DNA of 33,057 nt. Origin: Desulfurellales bacterium (GTDB lineage Bacteria > Campylobacterota_A > Desulfurellia > Desulfurellales > Hippeaceae). Below are positions 26,145 to 33,057 of this stretch, piece after piece. Under the pieces are notes generated by a model, which saw nothing but the letters and a program-made list of their open reading frames with translations, did no database searches and was not told the DNA's origin. Both the position numbers and the translations under genes were made by a program. The stretch covers positions 1-33,057 of the forward strand of contig JALUBE010000054.1 in assembly GCA_027045065.1 (NCBI GenBank), written 5' to 3'. Positions within the stretch are counted from its first letter, which is position 1; every line of letters begins with the position of its first letter.

Positions 26145-27749
26145 CTAAATACTCAACCTTTGGGGTCTGAATTTCTCAAGCACAATATCGAACACGGTCT
26201 TTGTGAATGTGACAGCCGTGAATATGTTAGCCAAAAGTCCGATGGCCATTGTTATTCCAAAGCCCTTAACAGGACCACTGCCAAATTGATACAAAATCAG
26301 AGCCACAATCAAAGTTGTTATGTTTGCATCCAAAATCGTTATAAACGCCCTTGCATATCCCGTATTCACCGCATCGTGAACGCTTCGGCCAATTAAGAGT
26401 TCTTCCCTTATTCTTTCATAGATGAGAACATTTGCATCGACCGCCATACCAACAGTTAAGGCGATGCCAGCAAGTCCCGGCAGCGTCAAAGTTGCATGGA
26501 GCATCACCATTGTTCCAAATATAATGACGATGTTCAAAGCCATTGCAAAGTCTGCAAGCAGACCTGACAATCGATAGTAAAAGATCATGAAGAGGATCAC
26601 AGCCAGTGATCCAAAAATCATGGCCTTTTTGCCTTTATCTATTGAAATCTTACCGAGCGATGGACCAATTGTGACTTTTTGCAAGATCTTAACAGGTGCA
26701 GGCAGTGAACCGCTGCGTAACACAAGTGCAAGATCGTGTGCCTCTTCGAGCGTAAAGTTACCCGTAATTTCACCTCTTCCGCCGCCTATCCTGCTTTGAA
26801 TGACAGGTGCTGAATAGATCACATTATCCAAAACAATTGCAAGCCTTTTTCCAATATGCGTAGCTGTAAAATCTGCAAAGATCTTTGCACCTTCAGAATT
26901 TAACTCAAAGGCGACATAAGGCTGATTTAGCGGCCCACCAAACATAACATGGGCATTTGTTATCATATCACCTGTTATTATTGGCTCTTTCTTTACGACA
27001 AAAGGAACCTTAGTGATCTCACCCGTAGTTGGATCCCTTTTGATCTCATAGAGAATTTCATCATCAGGTGGTAGATTTCCGTTTAGCGCATCTGCAACGC
27101 TAACAGAATCATCAACAAGGTGCAGTTCAAGTCTTGCCGTCTCACCGAGTAATTTAACCGCCCTATTGGCATTCTTTATACCAGGAAGATCGACCACTAT
27201 GTGATTCTCACCTGCCCTTACAACTGTGGGCTCTGTTACACCAAACTGGTTAACCCTGTTTCTTATTACGTTTATGGCCTGCTCAACAGCCTGTTTTTTT
27301 ATCTTTTCAACTATCTGTTCTTTAAGTTTGATCACTATTGGCTGGCCCTGTGATACGATCTTGTAATTAGGGAAGTTGTCCATGATAATGTTGACAGCCT
27401 TATCGGTGTCCTTTGGATCCACAAGGTATATCTTGATCGTTGCATCTTTACCTGATGGTATCACTTTGTCTGCTGCAATCTTTGCGTTCAGGAGTTGTTG
27501 TTGCAAGTTGTTTGCTGCCCTTGATAGAACGGCAAAAACGGCTTTATCAGTCTCCACACCCAAAACGAGGTGCATACCCCCCTTCAAATCCAAACCCAAG
27601 TTTATCGTGTCCGTCGGTAAAATACCGCCAAGGAGCTCGGATATATATTTAGCATTTTTCTTGCCCACTATTGTCGGCAAGGTATAGGCACCGAAAATGG
27701 CAACAACTGAAAAAACGATTATTAACTTTGCCCATGTCGACGTCTTCAT
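26145..27749 (-). CDS. secD: Protein translocase subunit SecD
   Basis: INLGLDLKGGMHLVLGV, GVTEPTVVRAGENHIVVDLPG, GIALTVGMAVDANVLIYERIREE. Confidence 0.97.
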   Translation of the reverse strand: MKTSTWAKLIIVFSVVAIFGAYTLPTIVGKKNAKYISELLGGILPTDTINLGLDLKGGMHLVLGVETDKAVFAVLSRAANNLQQQLLNAKIAADKVIPSGKDATIKIYLVDPKDTDKAVNIIMDNFPNYKIVSQGQPIVIKLKEQIVEKIKKQAVEQAINVIRNRVNQFGVTEPTVVRAGENHIVVDLPGIKNANRAVKLLGETARLELHLVDDSVSVADALNGNLPPDDEILYEIKRDPTTGEITKVPFVVKKEPIITGDMITNAHVMFGGPLNQPYVAFELNSEGAKIFADFTATHIGKRLAIVLDNVIYSAPVIQSRIGGGRGEITGNFTLEEAHDLALVLRSGSLPAPVKILQKVTIGPSLGKISIDKGKKAMIFGSLAVILFMIFYYRLSGLLADFAMALNIVIIFGTMVMLHATLTLPGLAGIALTVGMAVDANVLIYERIREELLIGRSVHDAVNTGYARAFITILDANITTLIVALILYQFGSGPVKGFGITMAIGLLANIFTAVTFTKTVFDIVLEKFRPQRLSI

Positions 27750-27772
27750 TTGACCAACCTTCCCTTAAAAAC

Positions 27773-28078
27773 TTATTGTCTTGTAGCTACACTACTTTTT
27801 GTTATCTTAATCTGAACACCATCTGCGATTTCTATTGTAAAGTCATTTTCTCCAACCTTAACAATTGTTCCGTAAATACCACTTGACGTAATGATCTTGT
27901 CTCCTCTCTTTAGGGACTCAATAAATTCCTTGTGCTTCTTTCTCTGCTTCTGTTGAGGTAGTATTAAAAACACATAGAAAACGACGATAATTAGAATTAG
28001 CGGTATGAGTTGAGTCATCAAGCCTGGCTGTCCTGCCGCCCTTGCCGCTGCGTATGCCTGTGGGACGAAAGAAAACAT
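27773..28078 (-). CDS. yajC: Preprotein translocase subunit YajC
   Basis: IIVVFYVFLILPQQKQRKKHKEFIESLKRGDKIITSSGIYGTI; adjacent to secDF. Confidence 0.96.
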   Translation of the reverse strand: MFSFVPQAYAAARAAGQPGLMTQLIPLILIIVVFYVFLILPQQKQRKKHKEFIESLKRGDKIITSSGIYGTIVKVGENDFTIEIADGVQIKITKSSVATRQ

Positions 28079-28089
28079 AAAAGACCTCC

Positions 28090-28311
28090 TTACCTTCTTC
28101 CTAAAAAGTAAAAAATAACCGTTAGGATTATACTTAAAATGATACTGCTTGCAAGAGGAAAGTAAAATGTGAAATTGCCCTTCTTTATGATTATATCGCC
28201 CGGCAGCCGACCAAAGGGAATTTTGGTGAAGTGAGGAATATACATAAAGAATAAACCTATTAGGATAAGCAATATACCGAAAAATATGAAAATCTTACCA
28301 AACTCCCCCAT
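28090..28311 (-). CDS. DUF2905-like small membrane protein
   Basis: MGEFGKIFIFFGILLILIGLFFMY...FGRLPGDIIIKKGNFTFYFPLASSIILSIILT. Start adjusted from 28326. Confidence 0.85.
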   Translation of the reverse strand: MGEFGKIFIFFGILLILIGLFFMYIPHFTKIPFGRLPGDIIIKKGNFTFYFPLASSIILSIILTVIFYFLGRR

Positions 28312-28792
28312 AGTTTGCCTCCTCAAGCATCGCTACGGCATAGGCACTTATCCCTTCTTTCCTACCCTCAAAACCCAAAAATTCCGTTGTTGTAGCCTTT
28401 ACATTTACAATCTTTGGATTAATTTTCAATGCATTTGCTATATTTTTCTCCATTGTCTTCTTATAAGGCCCAATTTTTGGCTCTTGCATAACAACCGTAG
28501 CGTCAATGTTTTTTATAACAAACCCAGCTTCATCTATAAGTTCACTAATTCTACTTAAAAAAAACAGACTTTTCATATCTTTGTATTTCGGATCTGTGTC
28601 GGGAAATAACTCTCCGATGTCGCCATAGCCCAACGCTCCAATCAATGCATCACATATTGCATGTGTTAGACAATCGGCATCGGAGTGGCCTAACAGGCCG
28701 TATTTATAGTCGATGCTTACACCACCTAAGATCAGCTTTCTATTCTTACCAAATCTATGAACATCATAACCAAATCCTATTCTAAAAGACAT
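28295..28792 (-). CDS. ispF: 2-C-methyl-D-erythritol 2,4-cyclodiphosphate synthase
   Basis: MSFRIGFGYDVHRFG, LGHSDADCLTHAICDALIGALGYGDIGELFPDTDPKYK. Start adjusted from 28882 to the MSFRIG methionine. Confidence 0.96.
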   Translation of the reverse strand: MSFRIGFGYDVHRFGKNRKLILGGVSIDYKYGLLGHSDADCLTHAICDALIGALGYGDIGELFPDTDPKYKDMKSLFFLSRISELIDEAGFVIKNIDATVVMQEPKIGPYKKTMEKNIANALKINPKIVNVKATTTEFLGFEGRKEGISAYAVAMLEEANYGGVW

Positions 28793-29412
28793 TTTACTAT
28801 TTCCAAATCCTCCTTTGTTGTAATCTTTATATTCCTCTTTGACCCCTCGACCAATTTCACTTTGCCGTAGAACTTCTCCCACAATGCTGCCTCATCCGTA
28901 AAGTCAAGCTCGTCGACGTATTTCTTCATTATGTTAACCAACCTGTCGTAGTGGAATGCCTGTGGCGTTTGGGATAGTGCAAGCTTTGTCCTATCAAGTG
29001 TAGCCGTAGAGAACTCATCACTTTTAAGCTTTACCGTATCGTTTACCGGCACATAGAATATAGCAGCACCGAATTCCAAAGCCTCTTTTATTAACCTTTC
29101 AATATCAAGCCCTATCATGACAGGTCTTACAGCATCGTGTATCAACACTATGTTGCAACCGTTCAAAGCTAAAAGACCATTCAAAACAGAGTTTTTCCTC
29201 TCCTTACCACCCTCAACGACCTTTAAAGCGTATCTATTGCTTATAAAATCCATATCTTCCTTCTTTGAAACAATGACAACTTCGCCGTACTTGGTAAGCT
29301 TATCTACGCTGTAATCCAAAACAATTCTGTTCTGTGTTATCTTTTCAAACTGCTTTTTCCTGCCAAATCGTCTTCCCTCTCCAGCTGCCACTATAACGCT
29401 TGCGACCTTCAT
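28777..29412 (-). CDS. ispD: 2-C-methyl-D-erythritol 4-phosphate cytidylyltransferase
   Basis: VIVAAGEGRRFG, NIVLIHDAVRP, LSQTPQAFHYD, FTDEAALWE. Confidence 0.95.
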   Translation of the reverse strand: MKVASVIVAAGEGRRFGRKKQFEKITQNRIVLDYSVDKLTKYGEVVIVSKKEDMDFISNRYALKVVEGGKERKNSVLNGLLALNGCNIVLIHDAVRPVMIGLDIERLIKEALEFGAAIFYVPVNDTVKLKSDEFSTATLDRTKLALSQTPQAFHYDRLVNIMKKYVDELDFTDEAALWEKFYGKVKLVEGSKRNIKITTKEDLEIVKCLLE

Positions 29413-30233
29413 TTTATCACATCAAACTTATTGAACGCCTCTTTTAGAGAATTATCCGTGATTTCTGTATAGATTTGAGTTGTAGTAACACTTTCATGAC
29501 CCAACATCTCTTGAACTGCTCTGATGTTTGCACCGTTTTCAAGCATGTGTGTAGCAAACATATGTCTCAACATATGGGGCTTAACATCCAATCCCAACTT
29601 CCTAAACTTCCTCTTTACAACCTTCCACATGCCTTGCCGTGTAAACGGTTTCTTTCTGTTTGAAAGAAATAGATAACCTTTGTAACTAAAGCCCCGCGTT
29701 TCCACATATTTTTTAATAGCCTCAAGTGTCTTTCTGTCAATAGGGACAAATCTCTCTTTATTACCCTTTCCCTTAATTCTAACAAAACCACTATCAAACA
29801 GAATATCTGAAACTTTCAAGTTAACAAGTTCAGAAATCCTCAAACCCGTAGCGTACATCATCCTTATGATCAAACCGTCTCTATCGTTCGTCATAGCCTT
29901 CTCTATCGTATCTTTTGCAATATAATTTGGGGCTTTCCTTTTGTTTCTTTTATTCCTTAAAAGAGAATAGTCAATCTCAAACAGGCCAGACCTGTTTAAG
30001 AACTTTAAAAACGCTCTAATGGAAGATAGCTTTCTGTTAAATGTTGAAGTGGTAAAGTTTTTCTTCGCAAGCTCATCTCGATATTTTAACAAATTCTGCT
30101 CGTTTAACGGTTTATCACTAAAAAACTCAGCAAAGCCTTTAAGGTCATTCATGTAGCCTGCTATGGTGTTTTCTGAAAACCCTTTGAGTTTTAGATTGAA
30201 CCTAAACCTCTCTACAAGTTCATCTATAGCCAT
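29409..30233 (-). CDS. Tyrosine recombinase of the Xer family
   Basis: Catalytic set TGLRISEL (R), GKGNKERFVP (K), HMLRHMFATH (HxxR), LGHESV (H), TTQIYTEI (Tyr). Confidence 0.93.
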   Translation of the reverse strand: MAIDELVERFRFNLKLKGFSENTIAGYMNDLKGFAEFFSDKPLNEQNLLKYRDELAKKNFTTSTFNRKLSSIRAFLKFLNRSGLFEIDYSLLRNKRNKRKAPNYIAKDTIEKAMTNDRDGLIIRMMYATGLRISELVNLKVSDILFDSGFVRIKGKGNKERFVPIDRKTLEAIKKYVETRGFSYKGYLFLSNRKKPFTRQGMWKVVKRKFRKLGLDVKPHMLRHMFATHMLENGANIRAVQEMLGHESVTTTQIYTEITDNSLKEAFNKFDVIK

Positions 30234-31554
30234 ACCTTTTTGCTATGCTTTCTATAGATTTTGTGAAATCCTTGTAGGATACAACGCCTATGGAAACTGT
30301 ATTTGAAAATATACTCTCTGCTGTTTTCTTTAAATCACCTAAATTCACCCTTTTCAATTGGTCTATATCAAACTCCCAAGGTAGCCCCTTCGTGCCAAGA
30401 AAATAGCCATCAGACAAACCATTTGCTATAGACTGTGGCGTTTGCAAAGCTATAGGTATACTTCCTTCCATATAGTCCTTTGACAATTTCAAATTCTCAT
30501 CCGTAATGTATGAATTGAAGCTTTTGATGTCTTTAAAAACCTCATCAATTGCATTCAGCGTGAATTTATTTTGAGTTTGTAGACCTATAACAAATACAGA
30601 TTTCTCTGGCAATCGATAAACAAAACTAAAAACAGAATAGGCATATCCATGTTTTGTTCTTATATCTCTTGTCAAATAAGAATTCAAATTGCCGCCCAAT
30701 ATAAATGCCAATAGTTTTGATGCAAAGTATTTCCTTGCCCCATATTCAAAACCAGGAAAGGCAAAATATATATAGCTTTGCTTCGTGTTCGGCTTTACAA
30801 TGTCTTTGACGTGCAATCCACTATTAAAATCTAAGTTAGGAAACTTTGCTTCTTTGCCCTTTTTTATCGATGAAAAGTAGAATTTTATTTCCCTTTCGAC
30901 ATCTTCAACTGAAAATCCACCAGCAACAGAGACAACCATATTGGACACATTGAAGTATCTTTTAAAAAAGTTTATCACATCGTTTCTTCTTACGTCTCTA
31001 ACACCTAAAGCAGTGCCCAACGATGTATGGTTATAGGAGCTTTCCTTTATTAGTGAAACGAATGCAGAGTGTATGGCCAAGTAATCTTTATCGTTTTTTA
31101 GCGATTTAATCGAATTAATCGTGTTTCTCTTTACATATTCAATTCCCTTTTGATCAAACTTGCTATTCAATATCTCATGCAATAGGCAAAACAATGGAAC
31201 AATGTTTTTTCTCAATGCAGTTGCATTGATCGTTATGTATCCTTTATCAACAGAAACACCACTTTCAACGCCGTATTTATCAAACAAAAATCTCAATCTG
31301 TCAGCTTTGTATTTCGGTGAGTTACAGTTTTCCAATGCATTGCCGACAACGTATGCCTCACCAAATTTGCCCTTAGCATCAAACACACTACCTGCTCTGA
31401 CCTTTATATTCACACTAATAATGGGCACGTTGGATTTTTTGTAAATTCTGTAGGTCAAGCCATTCTTAAGCTTGCCTTCAATTAAGTTTGAACCAAAGGA
31501 AACAGAGCTAAAGGCAAAGAGTAAAACAACAATGAAAAATAACCTTTTTATCAT
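30220..31554 (-). CDS. M16 family peptidase-like protein lacking HxxEH (probable non-catalytic subunit)
   Basis: Signal peptide; M16 fold features (GLTYRIYKKSNVPIISVNIKVRAGSVFD; VVSVAGGFSVEDVEREI; HGYAYSV). The zinc-motif region reads AYVVGNALENC. Confidence 0.85.
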   Translation of the reverse strand: MIKRLFFIVVLLFAFSSVSFGSNLIEGKLKNGLTYRIYKKSNVPIISVNIKVRAGSVFDAKGKFGEAYVVGNALENCNSPKYKADRLRFLFDKYGVESGVSVDKGYITINATALRKNIVPLFCLLHEILNSKFDQKGIEYVKRNTINSIKSLKNDKDYLAIHSAFVSLIKESSYNHTSLGTALGVRDVRRNDVINFFKRYFNVSNMVVSVAGGFSVEDVEREIKFYFSSIKKGKEAKFPNLDFNSGLHVKDIVKPNTKQSYIYFAFPGFEYGARKYFASKLLAFILGGNLNSYLTRDIRTKHGYAYSVFSFVYRLPEKSVFVIGLQTQNKFTLNAIDEVFKDIKSFNSYITDENLKLSKDYMEGSIPIALQTPQSIANGLSDGYFLGTKGLPWEFDIDQLKRVNLGDLKKTAESIFSNTVSIGVVSYKDFTKSIESIAKRYGYR

Positions 31555-32894
31555 CTCAAACTACCCTTGAATTTTGAATTATAAACAGGTTTAACCCCTC
31601 TTTCCGGCACCAAATAAACATCTGTCTCGTGTTCTTGAACAAAATATCTCTTTGCCACCCTTTCTATATCTTCTTTTGTTATGTTGTCAATGATTTTCAA
31701 GTAATTCTTATAATAATCCAAAAGCCCAAAAGCAGCATAAAAAGCCACGTTCATATCCCTTTCCCTTAAGGTCTCTTGAGACAAAACATAATCCATTTCG
31801 GCCTTTTCCTTTGCCACCTTTAAAAGTTCATGGTTAAAATCACCACGCTTAATCTTGTTAATCTCATCCCAAATATAACCTCGAGCCTCTTCAAATCCCT
31901 CTTTCTTTGGAACATCGGCAAAAATCTCATATAAACCCTTATCCCAAACCCTACTCTCATTCCAGCCGCTTATATCCACTAAAACATGTTTCTTTCTCAC
32001 TAAATCATTGTAGGCAATAGCAGTTTTACCACCGAATAAAAGATACGTAATAAGATCCAAAACCGCACTGTCCTTTTCGTCTTTAATCGATGGAATCTTG
32101 AAAGCTATGGCAATTTTCTTAAACTCCGATGGTTTCCTTATATATGCAATCCTCATGCCCAACTGTGGTGGCTCTTTGGTTATATGCCTAACAATGGGCT
32201 TTGGCTTTTTAGAACCGAATAGCCTTTTCACCAAATTGAAAACGGCATTAGCATCTATATCACCCGATATAACAAGAACCGCGTTGTTTGGCGCATAGTA
32301 CTTTTCGTAATAGTTCCTCAACTCATCTATCGTGTAGTGCCTAATATCGTATGCAAAGCCAATGGGCGTCCACCTATAGGGAGAGGCCTTGTAAGCTATA
32401 TTGTGAAGTGTAAAGTACAAAAAACCATCGGCAGAATTGTCTATTCTCCAAAGCCTTTCTTGATAAACAACACTACGCTCTTTCAAAAACTTCTGCTTGT
32501 CCAACAGCAGATTATCCATATTGTCAGCATAAAAACCCAATACCTGTTTGAGTGCCTTCTTTGAGATTGTGGTAAAGTAAACAGTAAAATCAAACGACGT
32601 TTGGGCATTGTCAATTCCGCCGTACTTCATTGTCAAATCATCGATAAAACCGTCTTTGTAGTGTTTCGATCCTCTAAAGTTCATGTGCTCAAGCATGTGG
32701 GAAATGCCCGTTATTGAGTTATACTCATCAACACAGCCAACCTTGTAGAGTATCGTTACATTGACTATAGGAAGGGAGTGATCCTCTTCTAAGTATACAT
32801 TCAGTCCATTATTGAGCTTGTAATGAACAAAGCTCGCGTTTGCCAATGGCGAAGCGAGTATGATCACTAAAAATACAATTGCTACGCGGCGCAT
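31551..32894 (-). CDS. M16 family zinc metallopeptidase (catalytic HxxEH)
   Basis: Signal peptide; LNNGLNVYLEEDHSLPIVNVTILYKVGCVDE; GISHMLEHMNFRGSKHY (HMLEH); APNNAVLVISGDID. Confidence 0.93.
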   Translation of the reverse strand: MRRVAIVFLVIILASPLANASFVHYKLNNGLNVYLEEDHSLPIVNVTILYKVGCVDEYNSITGISHMLEHMNFRGSKHYKDGFIDDLTMKYGGIDNAQTSFDFTVYFTTISKKALKQVLGFYADNMDNLLLDKQKFLKERSVVYQERLWRIDNSADGFLYFTLHNIAYKASPYRWTPIGFAYDIRHYTIDELRNYYEKYYAPNNAVLVISGDIDANAVFNLVKRLFGSKKPKPIVRHITKEPPQLGMRIAYIRKPSEFKKIAIAFKIPSIKDEKDSAVLDLITYLLFGGKTAIAYNDLVRKKHVLVDISGWNESRVWDKGLYEIFADVPKKEGFEEARGYIWDEINKIKRGDFNHELLKVAKEKAEMDYVLSQETLRERDMNVAFYAAFGLLDYYKNYLKIIDNITKEDIERVAKRYFVQEHETDVYLVPERGVKPVYNSKFKGSLR

Positions 32895-33057
32895 AATCCA
32901 ATCACCAATTGCGAAGTTGAATTTCCAAAGTTCACCTTCGGTGGCTGTTTCTCCTGTTTATTTGTGACAGTAAAGTACGGTGCTGGTTTCAGTCCCATTT
33001 TATTCGCTATAATGTTGGCAGGAACGGACTTTATTGCCGCATTGTACTGTGCGACTA
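32882..33057 (-). CDS. LemA family protein (C-terminal fragment; N-terminus off the window)
   Basis: Reverse-strand translation VAQYNAAIKSVPANIIANKMGLKPAPYFTVTNKQEKQPPKVNFGNSTSQLVIGLCAA* matches the LemA C-terminal pattern (YN..I...P.N.iA...G..P..YF). Confidence 0.8.
   Translation of the reverse strand, partial: VAQYNAAIKSVPANIIANKMGLKPAPYFTVTNKQEKQPPKVNFGNSTSQLVIGLCAA

Noticed and set aside
28793-28882. N-terminal 30-aa extension of the ispF ORF
   Set aside because: Overlaps ispD coding in another frame; IspF proteins begin at the MSFRIGFGYDVHRFG-type start.
29409-30233. Xer-type tyrosine recombinase as an integrase of a mobile element
   Set aside because: Embedded in a housekeeping run with overlapping neighbours. 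No att-like repeats, tRNA or phage genes seen. More likely a chromosomal Xer recombinase.
1-33057. Search for defence systems, CRISPR arrays, toxin-antitoxin pairs, retrons, tRNA/rRNA genes
   Set aside because: No repeat-spacer pattern, reverse transcriptase, nuclease-helicase cluster, TA-like small gene pair or recognisable structural RNA was seen by eye. tRNAscan-SE, Infernal and defence-finder searches would settle this.

Overview
The window is an AT-rich, very compact bacterial chromosomal segment that is almost entirely housekeeping genes. I see no tRNA, rRNA, CRISPR array, prophage or transposase. Gene content suggests an anaerobic or thermophilic Hippea/Desulfurella-like lineage, but that is a low-confidence guess from gene content only. 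Architecture: (a) a minus-strand run 13816->1 with a near-consensus promoter: 2-oxoacid:ferredoxin oxidoreductase (gamma, alpha, beta), a small unknown protein, a Lon-like protease, aroC, aroK, an HDOD protein, an NAD-dependent epimerase, mtnA, a crotonase, ftsY, eno, an ftsB-like gene and partial trmFO; (b) a minus-strand Fe-alcohol dehydrogenase / small lipoprotein / unknown protein unit (15764->13890); (c) a plus-strand operon of two GT9 glycosyltransferases and rtcB (15864->19007), whose best promoter would give a leaderless mRNA; (d) minus-strand ppiD-like / nth / DUF4870-like (21878->19004) with its own promoter; (e) a minus-strand run 33057->21941: lemA (partial), two M16 peptidases, a Xer-type recombinase, ispD, ispF, a DUF2905-like gene, yajC, secD, secF, glnE and maf. 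I did not find a convincing undescribed defence or mobile system. The best second-look items are the leaderless promoter, rtcB in a glycosyltransferase operon ending stop-to-stop on an opposing operon, the POR cluster lacking its ferredoxin (delta) subunit, the unusual glnE 5' end, and the adh-lipoprotein-unknown cassette.
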